This document shows positions 17,602-26,454 of a stretch of 35,362 nucleotides of DNA, one piece after another. The stretch spans positions 1 to 35,362 of the forward strand of contig NZ_JACZFR010000068.1 of the NCBI RefSeq assembly GCF_014904815.1, in the 5' to 3' direction. The position numbers were made by a program, and so were the translations under genes. The notes beneath the pieces were generated by a model. That model did not search any database and was not told the DNA's origin. It worked only from the letters and a program-made list of their open reading frames with translations. Within the stretch, counting starts at the first letter, position 1. Every line of letters begins with the position of its first letter. This DNA is from Microbulbifer taiwanensis (GTDB taxonomy: Bacteria > Pseudomonadota > Gammaproteobacteria > Pseudomonadales > Cellvibrionaceae).

Positions 17602-18508
17602 TCAAACTCTTTTGCGTGGAATTTCGTAGATGAAAATGGGCTTCATGGTGTCAATTTCCGCCGGATCCTGCGGCGGTCGCCAGGTGAGCATCTGGAAGGT
17701 CATTTTTCCCGATGTCACATCGATAATGCTGAAACCATTTTCCGCTGTCGGTTTCAGCGCTTCCTTTTAACCAGCCAGTTGTGAATTGCTGGCGCCAATC
17801 TTTCCATAGGAGGACGGAAAACCGATATCCCCGGTATCGAGTGTGCCGCTGGTGACGACATGCATTGGGTTTTCCAGGCTCAACTCTCCACCCTCTCGGG
17901 CATTGTTCTGGCGCGATCTCCAGTGTAATCGACGCCGCGGCGGCAGTCGTTCACCGTCAGGTAGGTTACCGCATTGCGCGGATCCATCTTCGGGAGGGAT
18001 ATGTCGAGTGGACCGCCAGATTTGGGCCAGTATTCGGTTTCTATGAACTTCGCAAAGGGTTTGTTCATTGAGGTCCTGATATCCCAGTAGATATGATCCC
18101 CGTTGGGAATCACCATGTCCGGCTGGTAGGACATGCCCGGGCGAGCAGGCGCCGCCGCGCCGCCATATCGAGAAAAAAGCCCTTGCTCTTGAGGGGCGGG
18201 CCGTCGTATCCGCGTGCGCAGGTATAACTCAGGATTCTGAGTACCCGGGGTTCGCTATCCGGCGTGGGAAATGTCTTCAAAAGCCAGGAATCTCAAAGCG
18301 CATTGCCGCTCTGGTCCTGGACTTGCAGAGTGTATTTGGTGTCCGGGGTCAGCTCCTGGGCATCGAAACGCCAGAAACGGCCGGCCAGGTCTGTCCATTC
18401 GCCCGCCAAACTTTTTTTCTGAATGGCTGAGCCTGGGTGGTTGGCAGGAGGTTGGCCATGGGTTGGTGGCGGCCTATTAGTGCATCGGTTCTCGGAAAAT
18501 AAATGCAC
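17602..18508 (-). pseudogene. Degraded PhoD-like phosphoesterase gene, inverted relative of its neighbour
   Basis: Minus-strand pieces match the family in order. AGRFWRFDAQELTPDTKY matches TLGRFWAFRVGDLSPDTEY of the intact gene. A TGA at 18295-18293 interrupts where the neighbour has Cys, followed by DSWLLKTFP and ILSYTCARGYDGPP. A one-base frameshift near 18135 leads to QPDMVIPNGDHIYWD. After a further changed segment a C-terminal part appears (NPMHVVTSGTLDTGD, TAA at 17769, ENGFSIIDV, WRPPQDP, stop at 17602). Most of the catalytic middle, about 200 residues including the second and third metal motifs, is missing. The N terminus is also unclear. It cannot give an active enzyme. It is closer in style to other family members than to its neighbour, so a lost paralog is likelier than a recent copy. 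Confidence 0.85.
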
Positions 18509-18634
18509 ACAATGGCGCCAGAGCCTCTATTTTTCGGCTGGAAATAATCGTTAGCGCCATAAGATAGCATCGGGAACTTCCGGCCTACACTGTACGAAGC
18601 GAAAACTTTCACCGGATGAGGTTTGGAATTTGTC

Positions 18635-19927
18635 ATGGGGTTGCGAAATTTAACCATCAAAAATATTGCATATATTTCTGCAACCTGTGTATTGCCGATG
18701 GCGCCATTCGCCAATGCCGGCGGTCTGATGCTGTGGGAAATCGGCACACCTACCCTGGGTACTGCCAGCGCCGGTTGGGCAGCTATGCCGGAAGATGCCT
18801 CCACCGCCTATACCAACCCGGCAGGTACCGTGTGGCGCCAGGGCATCGAGATGCGAGCTGCGGGTCAGGCAATGTATGGCGATATCGGCTTTTCTGAGGG
18901 TGGCCTGACGAATGTTTCGGGTAACGATGGCGGTAACCCTGTTGGCTGGTTTCCCGGCGGTGGCGCCTTTGTGGCGGGGAGGTTGGCGGATAATCTCGGT
19001 TGGGGTGTGGCTCTGGCTGGAAATTTTGGCCTTGGCCTGGATTACGACGACAGTTGGGCCGGGCGGCGATTTGCCCAGGAATCGGTCCTGATAGGCATGA
19101 GTGCGATTCCCTCCCTGAGTTGGAAAGTGCATCCCTGTCTTTCCGTCGGTGCCGGCCTGAACATTATGGGCTTCTATTTTAAGTACCGGTCCGAACCTCG
19201 CGCAGGCCTGATTCCCGAAGATGCGCGCTTCAAGTACCGGGATACCGATATCGGCTACGGCGGCAACCTGGGCATCATTTACCGGCCGGTACCTGAGACG
19301 ACTTTCGGTCTGACTTATACATCGAAGGTCGAGGCGGACTTCAGCGACCGGGTTACACTGGATAATTTCGGGCCCTTATTCGAGCCCCTCGTCGAGCGTT
19401 TCGATGGTACCAAAACCGAAATTGACTTGAATGTTCCGGCTACCGTTACCGCCAGTCTGCAACAGAAACTGACAGCCGCCACTACCATTTATGCCAATCT
19501 CGCCTGGCAGGATTGGACCGAGTATGCGGGCGTCGGCCTGGAAATCGACAACCCGGACCAGACCTCGCTCAGGGTGAATCGCGGCTACAAGGACACGGGC
19601 CACTTTGCCCTGGGGGTTCGCCACGCTGTTTCCCGTGGCCCCTTGCAGGACTGGTCGCTGTCAACCGGGTTTGCCTATGACAGCTCCATGGCATCAGAGG
19701 CGCAGGTAACCGCAGATACACCAACCTGGCAGACATTCCGTTTTGGACTTGGCGCTGGTAGGGAGTTGTGCCCAGGGGTACATCTCGACATTGGTTATAC
19801 ACTGGTATGGTCCGGAGACATCGACATCGACCAGCGGGGCCGTCCTCCATTCAATCCGCGCCTGCAGGGCACTTACAAGGATACGGCGCTGCACTTCTTT
19901 GGTGCCTCGGTGCAGTTTGAGCTTTAG
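18635..19927 (+). CDS. FadL/OMPP1-family outer membrane channel
   Basis: The 430-residue protein is an outer membrane beta-barrel of the FadL/TodX type, which lets hydrophobic compounds cross the outer membrane without TonB. A signal peptide ends at about ANAGG, and the mature N terminus has the family pattern GTASAGWAAMPEDASTAYTN PAG, in which the aligned Asn-Pro-Ala is diagnostic. Alternating barrel strands run to the end (FFGASVQFEL). The ATG at 18635 is chosen over a TTG at 18623. It lies 41 bases before the alkylsulfatase start, so the two are probably cotranscribed and the channel may admit alkyl sulfates or related lipophilic esters. Confidence 0.9.
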   Translation: MGLRNLTIKNIAYISATCVLPMAPFANAGGLMLWEIGTPTLGTASAGWAAMPEDASTAYTNPAGTVWRQGIEMRAAGQAMYGDIGFSEGGLTNVSGNDGGNPVGWFPGGGAFVAGRLADNLGWGVALAGNFGLGLDYDDSWAGRRFAQESVLIGMSAIPSLSWKVHPCLSVGAGLNIMGFYFKYRSEPRAGLIPEDARFKYRDTDIGYGGNLGIIYRPVPETTFGLTYTSKVEADFSDRVTLDNFGPLFEPLVERFDGTKTEIDLNVPATVTASLQQKLTAATTIYANLAWQDWTEYAGVGLEIDNPDQTSLRVNRGYKDTGHFALGVRHAVSRGPLQDWSLSTGFAYDSSMASEAQVTADTPTWQTFRFGLGAGRELCPGVHLDIGYTLVWSGDIDIDQRGRPPFNPRLQGTYKDTALHFFGASVQFEL

Positions 19928-19968
19928 CGTGAAATATGGGGTTTGCAAAGTTACGGGAGCTGGAAGTG

Positions 19969-21954
19969 ATGCAAAGCAGGGGATTGTTTCAGGTAATTGT
20001 CAGTTTGACGGTCGGCGCACTATTTGCGGTCACTGCCCAGGGGCAGGAGCCAAAACCGGCGACAGCGGAAACCAGGAAGGCCAACGCCGCCGTGCTGAAA
20101 GCGTTGCCATTCAAGGACCAGCAGGATTTCAAGGATATCAAGCGCGGTTTTATCGAGGCGCTGCCCAATAAGGGGATGATCAAAAATTCCAGTGGCGAGA
20201 CCGTCTGGGATCTCAGTGCCTACGAGTTTGCCGATGGGAAGCCGGCGCCTGATACGGTGAATCCGAGCCTGTGGCGCCAGCTGCAGTTGCTGTCTGAAGC
20301 CGGCTTGTACCAGGTGGCACCGGGAATCTACCAGGTGCGCGGTGCGGATCTGTCAAATATCACCTTTATCGAGGGGGATAGGGGGGTAATCGTCATGGAC
20401 CCACTGATTTCTGCGGAGACTGCCAGGGTGGGCCTGGACCTCTACCGCAAGCACCGCGGCAACAAGCCGGTACTCGGCGTCATCTACACCCACAGCCACA
20501 TTGACCACTACGGCGGCGTGCGTGGTATCGTGGATGAAAAAGACGTGAAATCTGGCAAGGTGAAAGTGATCGCCCCGGAGGGATTCGTCGAGGAGGCGGT
20601 GAGCGAGAACGTCTTTGCCGGCAATCATATGTCGCGCCGCGCCAGCTTTATGTACGGCAACCTGATCCCCAAGGATCCGAAGGGCAGTCTGGGAACCGGC
20701 CTCGGTCTCGGTACCTCGACGGGTAACGTGACACTGATTGCGCCGACCGATGTCATCTCGAAAAATGGCCAGACAGTGGATGTGGATGGCCTGACCTTTG
20801 AGTTTATGTTGGCGCCTGGATCGGAAGCGCCGTCCGAGATGCACTTCTACATCCCTCAGCTGAAGGCGGTGTCTGCGGCGGAAAATGCCAATCACACATT
20901 GCACAACCTGTACACCTTGCGCGGTGCCAAGGTGCGCAATGCCCGCGCCTGGTCCTCCTACTTGCACGACACCATCGAGCGCTGGGGTGACAGGGCCGAG
21001 GTGCTGTTCGGGCCTCACCACTGGCCCACCTGGGGCAACAGGAATGTGGTGAATCACCTGAAGAAGCAGCGGGATCTCTACAAGTACCTGAATGACCAGA
21101 CGCTGCGTATGGCCAACCACGGTTACAACATGGTGGAAACCGCCGAGATGATGGAGTTGCCCCCGGAGCTGGCCGACTACTGGGCCAACCGGGGTTACTA
21201 CGGCAGTGTGAACCACGATACCCGCGCCGTTTGGAACTACTATCTCGGATTTTTCGATGGCAACCCCGCCCGCCTTTACCCGCTGCCTCCTGCCGCGGCG
21301 GGCAAGAAGTTCGTCGAGTATATGGGTGGGGCTGACAATGTGCTCAAACGGGCAAAAAGGGACTATGATGCTGGCAACTACCGCTGGGTAGCACAGGTAT
21401 TGGACCAACTGGTGTCTGCGGAGCCAAACAACCAGGTAGCGCGCAACTTGCTTGCGGACACGCTGGAACAATTGGGCTATCAACAGGAAAATGGTCCCTG
21501 GCGAAACTTTTTCTTGAGCGGTGCCAAGGAACTCCGCGAAGGTGTCAAGAAGCTGCCAGTGCCGGTTACCGCCAGCCCCGACACCATTCGCAATATGCCA
21601 ATTGAGATGTTCTTCGATTACCAGGCTATTCGCCTGAACGGGAAAAAGGCAGCTGGCAAGAATCTCGCGTTCAATATCGAGCTTCCGGATGTCGATCAGC
21701 GCTATTCACTGGTCCTGGAAAACGGCGTACTCAACTATGGGAAGCCGGTAGACAAACCGGACGCGACCGTCACAACCAATAGGGCGTCGCTGAACGACAT
21801 TATGCTCGGCACTGCAACCATGCAGGACAAGATCACAGACGGATCTGCCAAGGTCAGTGGCGATACGGATGCCCTGAACACTTTCCTGGCTATGCTGGAT
21901 ACCTTCGAATTCTGGTGGAATCTGGTTACGCCCAATCCGCCGCCGAAAAGCTGA
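19969..21954 (+). CDS. SdsA1-type alkylsulfatase, metallo-beta-lactamase fold
   Basis: The enzyme hydrolyses primary alkyl sulfates such as SDS to alcohol and sulfate in the periplasm. The 661-residue product has a signal peptide ending near TAQG and a metallo-beta-lactamase domain with THSHIDHYGG (His175, His177, Asp179, His180). Glu290, Glu305 (AENANHTLHN) and His350 fit the two-zinc site of Pseudomonas SdsA1. An alkyl sulfatase dimerisation domain (about 380-520) and an SCP2-like C-terminal domain (about 535-655) complete the family layout. The ATG at 19969 is favoured by GGGAG 9 bases upstream; an ATG at 19936 is possible. It sits between the FadL-like channel and OsmC genes in one tight transcript. 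Confidence 0.94.
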   Translation: MQSRGLFQVIVSLTVGALFAVTAQGQEPKPATAETRKANAAVLKALPFKDQQDFKDIKRGFIEALPNKGMIKNSSGETVWDLSAYEFADGKPAPDTVNPSLWRQLQLLSEAGLYQVAPGIYQVRGADLSNITFIEGDRGVIVMDPLISAETARVGLDLYRKHRGNKPVLGVIYTHSHIDHYGGVRGIVDEKDVKSGKVKVIAPEGFVEEAVSENVFAGNHMSRRASFMYGNLIPKDPKGSLGTGLGLGTSTGNVTLIAPTDVISKNGQTVDVDGLTFEFMLAPGSEAPSEMHFYIPQLKAVSAAENANHTLHNLYTLRGAKVRNARAWSSYLHDTIERWGDRAEVLFGPHHWPTWGNRNVVNHLKKQRDLYKYLNDQTLRMANHGYNMVETAEMMELPPELADYWANRGYYGSVNHDTRAVWNYYLGFFDGNPARLYPLPPAAAGKKFVEYMGGADNVLKRAKRDYDAGNYRWVAQVLDQLVSAEPNNQVARNLLADTLEQLGYQQENGPWRNFFLSGAKELREGVKKLPVPVTASPDTIRNMPIEMFFDYQAIRLNGKKAAGKNLAFNIELPDVDQRYSLVLENGVLNYGKPVDKPDATVTTNRASLNDIMLGTATMQDKITDGSAKVSGDTDALNTFLAMLDTFEFWWNLVTPNPPPKS

Positions 21955-21964
21955 GGAAGAATCC

Positions 21965-22423
21965 ATGGCAGGCCCGACCCCGACAGTTGTCACCGTAGAG
22001 GAAACCCTCGAGGGGAAGTTCGTACAGCAGATGCAGTCGGGTCCGCATCTGTTGGTCGCCGATGAACCCGAAGACCTGGGCGGTGACAATCTTGGCCCTG
22101 GACCCTACGAGTATCTCCTGATGGCGCTCGGCGCCTGCACCGGGATGACGATCCGTATGTACGCTGACCGCAAGGAGATACCCCTGGATAAAGTGCGGGT
22201 GATACTGTCTCATCAGAAGGTTCACGCAAGGGACTGCGAGGACTGCGAATCGAAAGAGGGCAAGGTCGATGAGATAGTGCGGGAGATTACTCTGGAGGGC
22301 TCGCTGACCGGGGAGCAGCGGCAGATGTTGCTGGATATCGCCAACCGCTGTCCGGTGCACAATACGCTCACTTCGGAAATCCTGGTGCGCTCGCGTCTGT
22401 CATCCAGGACCACTACCTCCTGA
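21965..22423 (+). CDS. OsmC-family protein
   Basis: The 152-residue protein belongs to the OsmC/Ohr family of thiol peroxidases. The first cysteine lies in LMALGACTGMTIRMYADRK (about residue 58) and the second in ANRCPVHNTL (about residue 131), the expected pair for reducing organic hydroperoxides. The middle segment with DCEDCESKEGKVDE is typical of the YhfA-like subgroup whose substrate is less clear. No signal peptide is present, so it is cytoplasmic. GAGGAAG lies 5 bases before the ATG and the gap to the alkylsulfatase is 10 bases, so the three genes from 18635 form an operon. It may protect against oxidised lipids made during substrate use. Confidence 0.92.
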   Translation: MAGPTPTVVTVEETLEGKFVQQMQSGPHLLVADEPEDLGGDNLGPGPYEYLLMALGACTGMTIRMYADRKEIPLDKVRVILSHQKVHARDCEDCESKEGKVDEIVREITLEGSLTGEQRQMLLDIANRCPVHNTLTSEILVRSRLSSRTTTS

Positions 22424-22491
22424 GGTCAGTTCTTACTGCAATCTACTGGGGGGATTGATTCTTTTCCTATAGTTCGCTTCCTGTCTTTCCC

Positions 22492-23019
22492 CTAAGGCGC
22501 GGTGTCGGTCTCGGCGTCGACATCATACCTTCGCTTTATTCTATCCGGACAGATTTTCAGGAACAGCCCCAGGCTGATCAGTAGCACCCCCGCACAGAAT
22601 ATCACCGCAATTGGCGCCAGCAACTCCTCGGTCTTCTCATCCTGAACCAGCTTGATAACCAGTACCAGCCCCTCCAGTGCCAGGGCAACACAGACAACGA
22701 TGATAAAACGCGCGGCGGATCCCAGCAGGGCAAAGAAGGTGGATATTTTATGTTCCGTATTGAGGTTGATCCTGATCACCACATAGAGCTCGAACATGGC
22801 CAGGGCAATAATCAGGTTGCTGATGGCATTGATCACCACCTGGGGAATTTCATTGTCGATATAGTAGATTTCCGTTGTGAGGATGAAGTGCGTGAATGTC
22901 GATACGGTAGAAATGAATATCGCCGCGCAAAGAATCAGAAAGAAGGCGGAAAATAGGTGCAGAAACAGCAGATTCACCGAGAGCTTTGCAAATACCGATT
23001 TCGTTATGTCTTCCCGCAT
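22492..23019 (-). CDS. Unrecognised four-helix membrane protein
   Basis: The 175-residue product has four hydrophobic segments (about residues 14-40, 60-82, 95-120 and 135-155), a short charged N terminus and a charged tail rich in Arg and Asp. The layout recalls small phosphate-starvation PsiE-like membrane proteins, with which it also shares an acidic loop between helices 1 and 2, but this is weak. The ATG at 23019 has AGGA 9 bases upstream. It converges on the OsmC gene with 68 bases between. The 271 bases upstream (23020-23290) hold no gene I can support; plus-strand open frames there lack any family resemblance. Confidence 0.7.
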   Translation of the reverse strand: MREDITKSVFAKLSVNLLFLHLFSAFFLILCAAIFISTVSTFTHFILTTEIYYIDNEIPQVVINAISNLIIALAMFELYVVIRINLNTEHKISTFFALLGSAARFIIVVCVALALEGLVLVIKLVQDEKTEELLAPIAVIFCAGVLLISLGLFLKICPDRIKRRYDVDAETDTAP

Positions 23020-23290
23020 TGGTTGCTCTTCCTGGTGGTGCGCCGATCGATCCCAGCTGCCAGCGTTGGCCTCCGCGGAGATATATTGCAGGGGCTTTCG
23101 CGTGCCGCGCAGCGGCCTATAGAAATAACGTGACTGAATTTAGACTAGCAGGTCCGGAAGGCGGGAGAGGAAACCCTGGTGGTGGCGGCGGACCCGAACT
23201 GCACCTGCGTGCAGCCGGAGAGATGTACAAAGAGGGTACGCAGGCGGGCGTGGGGAAGTGCAGAGATACGCCGCAGGGCCGTGTTTCTAG

Positions 23291-23747
23291 TCAGGCGCCG
23301 GCCGTCTCTGTGGTGGAGCCCCGGGTTGCTTCTGTATCAGTGGTGCCGTGGAACAGCAGGAAACCGTCCGCCAGCGGCGCCTCCAGTAGGATTCTTGCAT
23401 CTCTCTCAACGTCGTTCAGCAGCCGCCAGGGGTACTGCTGCCCTTGCAGTGCACTCTGTCAGCAATGCCAGATTCCGCCGCCGTGTCGCCGATATATTGG
23501 CGAATGGCGGGTCGCCGGCCAGTACCTTAAGGCGGTTCCTGGAGCGGAACGCGAAGCCGAAGCTGAACATGTCGGAGTCCGAGCGGATACCGGGGTAGCG
23601 GAACAGGTCCGAGGTGCCGCCTATCTTGTCGCGTCTCTCCAGGATTGCGAAGCGCTTGTGTGGACACTCCCGGCTCAGGTGGCAGGCGGTACCTATACCG
23701 GACAGGCCGGCGCCGATGATCAGGACATCGAAGTGCAGGTCGCTCAT
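23291..23747 (-). pseudogene. Remnant of an FAD-dependent (Baeyer-Villiger/FMO-type) monooxygenase gene
   Basis: The start is intact, with [19 protein letters not shown] (FAD-binding GxGxxG) and [18 protein letters not shown], typical of flavin monooxygenases such as EthA. Near 23510 the frame shifts, and the next conserved stretch ([17 protein letters not shown]) is read in another frame. Soon after, near 23440, it joins a C-terminal-looking segment, [20 protein letters not shown], which runs to a stop at 23291. About 350 of the usual 490 or so residues are missing, including the NADPH-binding part. GGGAAACTG lies before the ATG at 23747. The product cannot be functional. The C-terminal assignment is less sure than the N-terminal one. 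Confidence 0.82.
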
Positions 23748-23860
23748 CAGTTTCCCGCGCTTGTTATTGTCTATTTCCGTTCAATTTATCCAGACCTTAA
23801 TGGATCACGGCCGCCGCGAACCGGGATAAAGAGGGCATGCCAACGGCGAGTGGTGGCAGT

Positions 23861-26152
23861 CTATTGTGACAGAAGCTGCTGGTATTCTCCTGCCTTCTCC
23901 ATGTTGCCCTGTTCCCGGTAGAGCGCGGCCAGCCCCTGGACAATTTCGCGGTCATGGGGAAAACGCTGCAGCCCCCGTTCCAGTGTCAATATCGCTTTCC
24001 GGGGCTCCCCGGCAGAGTTGAGGGCAATGGCATACACGTAGATATAGCGGCCGGTGGCGCGAGGATTTTCAGCTGCCTGCCGCAGGATTGCGAGCGCTTC
24101 GCCCATGCGCTTCTGGCGCACGAGGGAGAGCCCCAGGGCATGTTGAAGCGGGGACTTATCATAGACGCTGTCGAGTCCGTTGCGCAGCAGTGCCTCAGCT
24201 TCCTGTTCGCGCCCGGCTGTGCGATAGAAATCAGCCAGGTTGATATAGGCCGGGGCGTAATAGGGCGCGATGGATATTGCCCTATCGAAGAAGGCTTCCG
24301 CCTGCTTCCGGTTGCCGCGCAACATATGTTGTGCGGCGATGTTGGTGAGGGATTCAGGGCGGTCTGAATTGGACCCTTCCGATTCCAGGTAGTTGTTCAA
24401 CGCTCGCGCGAATTGTTCTCTTACGGCCGCCGGGTAGTTGTCCATCGGCAGTGTGGCCATGGCGTTGGCCGCCAGTGCGCCGGTCACAAGCCTGTGTTCG
24501 TACAGCAGGGGAATCGCCAGGGCCGGGCGTATCTGCTGCGGTACCGAATTCAGTGACTTGGCCAGGCCGAGGTTGAGCAGGGGATCATCGCCCTGGGCGA
24601 TCACCTGCAACAATTGCGCGCTCTCCCGCGAGAGGTAGCGCGGCAACAGGCTGACTGCGGTAGCGCGTGCGATGGTCGGCTGGGTCTCGTCGGCGACCAG
24701 TGCCATCAATTGGGCTTCGGCGCCGGGCAGGCCGTGGCGGCCCGCGTAGATGGCTTCGCCGTAGTGTTCTTCGGAGGGTTTGCCGAATTTGCGTTCCAGC
24801 ACCTCTGCCGCCCAGGCACTGGATTTGTCTGTGTGGCAGCCGCTGCAGGCGTTGGGTGTTTCCAGCCTGTCGGACAGATCCGGGCGCGGTATGCGGAGAC
24901 TGTGATCGCGGCGCGCATCCACCTGCATATAGGTTTTCGTGGGCATATGGCAGCTGACGCACTGGGCTCCCTCACTGCCAGTGGAGTGAAAGTGGTGCTC
25001 CGCAGTGTCGAATTTTTCCGGCAGGTGGCACTGGGCGCAGACGCCGTTCCCTTCGACGCGAAGCTGCAAACTGTGCGGTTCGTGGCAGTTGCTGCAGGTC
25101 ACACCGGCCGCATACATCCTGCTCTGCAGGAAGGAGCCGTAAACGTAGACCTCATCGTCAATCTGCCCATCGGCGTGATAGAGGGGCTCGTCCAGCAGGG
25201 CGGGATTGAAGTGATCGAGCAGGGGAGCGCCCGCCCGGGCGCCGGGGAAGGCCGTAGTGCGGCGCGAATGGCACTGGGCGCAGGTCTCAATTTCCGCTCG
25301 CGTATTCGCCGGCTGCAGGAGGTGGGCGATACCGGATTCAGTATCCATCACCCAGGCCGCCTTTTTGCGGCCGTCGAAGGACACGGACAGGCCCTTGTCG
25401 CTGCTGGCCGGATTCGGGTTGCGGGCCCATTCACGATGGCGGGAGCCGGGGCCGTGGCAGGCTTCACAGGCCACATTTATTTCAGACCAGGAGGTGCTGT
25501 AGGTCTGGCTGGCGAGATCGTAGTTTTTCTGCAGGTTGGTGGAGTGGCAGTCGGCGCACATGAAGTTCCAGTTGAAATTGAGACCGCTCCAGTGCAGTTC
25601 GTCGTCGTGTTTGATGTGCTCGTCCGGGTTCAGGTGATACCAGCGCTGGCCGCCCTCAGACTCGCTGCGGCTGTCCCAGGCGATACTGAGAGCCTGTAAC
25701 CTGCCGCCGGGAAACTCGACCAGGTATTGTTGCAGGGGATAGACGCCGAAAGTGTAGGCGATGGGGTAGTCGTGCAGCTCGCCATCCGGGCCATCCGTGC
25801 GCACCAGGTAGTTGCCATCCTTTCTATGGAAGCGGGACTGGGTGCCGTAATACTCGAACTTCGCATCGTCGAAATCGCCCAGCACCGTGTCCTCACTGGC
25901 CTTCTGCATGGCGAGGTCGTGATGGGACCTCTGCCAGGCCTGGAACTGCTCACTGTGGCAACCGGCGCATTCCTGTGTGCCAATGTAAGCCCTATCGGCA
26001 CCGCCAATCCGGGCACCGGGGTCGCCCATCCGGGCATCACTTTCCAGGGGAGGCCTGTCGGTGGGCGCAGAGGCCGGCCGCTCTTGTCGGTCTTTTCCGT
26101 CGCAGGCGCAAATGAGCACCAGGAGTAGCAGGATTCTCAGGGCGGTCGGCAT
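23861..26152 (-). CDS. Eight-heme cytochrome c with TPR domain, lipoprotein
   Basis: The 763-residue protein has eight CxxCH heme sites, with first cysteines at about residues 62, 199, 229, 291, 353, 372, 398 and 436. Helical HEAT-like repeats follow (about 450-570), then TPR repeats (about 590-760; QAEAFFDRAISIAPYYAPAY is one unit). A short hydrophobic leader ends in ICAC-D, an imperfect lipobox; Asp after Cys17 would keep it in the inner membrane, facing the periplasm. The fold resembles cytochrome c554/nitrite reductase-related multiheme proteins with TPR extensions. The substrate is unknown. The ATG at 26152 has GAGGA just upstream; an ATG at 26170 lacks it. It is divergent from the HAD phosphatase gene. 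Confidence 0.9.
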   Translation of the reverse strand: MPTALRILLLLVLICACDGKDRQERPASAPTDRPPLESDARMGDPGARIGGADRAYIGTQECAGCHSEQFQAWQRSHHDLAMQKASEDTVLGDFDDAKFEYYGTQSRFHRKDGNYLVRTDGPDGELHDYPIAYTFGVYPLQQYLVEFPGGRLQALSIAWDSRSESEGGQRWYHLNPDEHIKHDDELHWSGLNFNWNFMCADCHSTNLQKNYDLASQTYSTSWSEINVACEACHGPGSRHREWARNPNPASSDKGLSVSFDGRKKAAWVMDTESGIAHLLQPANTRAEIETCAQCHSRRTTAFPGARAGAPLLDHFNPALLDEPLYHADGQIDDEVYVYGSFLQSRMYAAGVTCSNCHEPHSLQLRVEGNGVCAQCHLPEKFDTAEHHFHSTGSEGAQCVSCHMPTKTYMQVDARRDHSLRIPRPDLSDRLETPNACSGCHTDKSSAWAAEVLERKFGKPSEEHYGEAIYAGRHGLPGAEAQLMALVADETQPTIARATAVSLLPRYLSRESAQLLQVIAQGDDPLLNLGLAKSLNSVPQQIRPALAIPLLYEHRLVTGALAANAMATLPMDNYPAAVREQFARALNNYLESEGSNSDRPESLTNIAAQHMLRGNRKQAEAFFDRAISIAPYYAPAYINLADFYRTAGREQEAEALLRNGLDSVYDKSPLQHALGLSLVRQKRMGEALAILRQAAENPRATGRYIYVYAIALNSAGEPRKAILTLERGLQRFPHDREIVQGLAALYREQGNMEKAGEYQQLLSQ

Positions 26153-26454
26153 GGGTTCCTCAGACATCATTCACTTTATTGTTGCCGGGATACGCTGGCG
26201 GGGCCGATTTATGTTCATGAACACCCAAGGATAGCGGTGTCTCCACCGCAGTTTAGTTATTTTGTAGAAGTAATTTATGCCAATCTGGCCGCCTGCGGCC
26301 GGTTCAGGAGGACGCCTGGGGCACTTGAGGACAGCCGGACCAGCCAGTTTTGAAGTCGTCGATTCACACATTGCCGTCTTTCCGGCTATGGTGAGTTAAG
26401 GCACAAATATTGCGAACTCCTGTCGCGCTTCCTGGATGTTGTTGAGGAAATACC
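26153..26454. other. Divergent intergenic region, octaheme cytochrome / HAD phosphatase
   Basis: These 302 bases lie between two divergent starts and should hold both promoters. GGCCGCCTGCGGCC at about 26288-26301 is a small hairpin, and the ribosome binding site GAGGAAA precedes the HAD start. No convincing -35/-10 pair, operator or small gene was identified. Confidence 0.5.

Noticed and set aside
18293..18295. TGA in place of the Cys codon, suggesting selenocysteine
   Set aside because: The same remnant has a TAA, frameshifts and a large deletion, so the TGA is ordinary decay; the residue is not a known catalytic site of the family.
20353..21483. Minus-strand open frame of 376 codons
   Set aside because: It is antisense to the alkylsulfatase metal-site region and has no recognisable domain.
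22986..23921. Plus-strand open frame of 311 codons in an otherwise gene-poor stretch
   Set aside because: Most of it is antisense to the monooxygenase remnant, whose conserved motifs explain the sequence; no ribosome binding site or family resemblance supports it.
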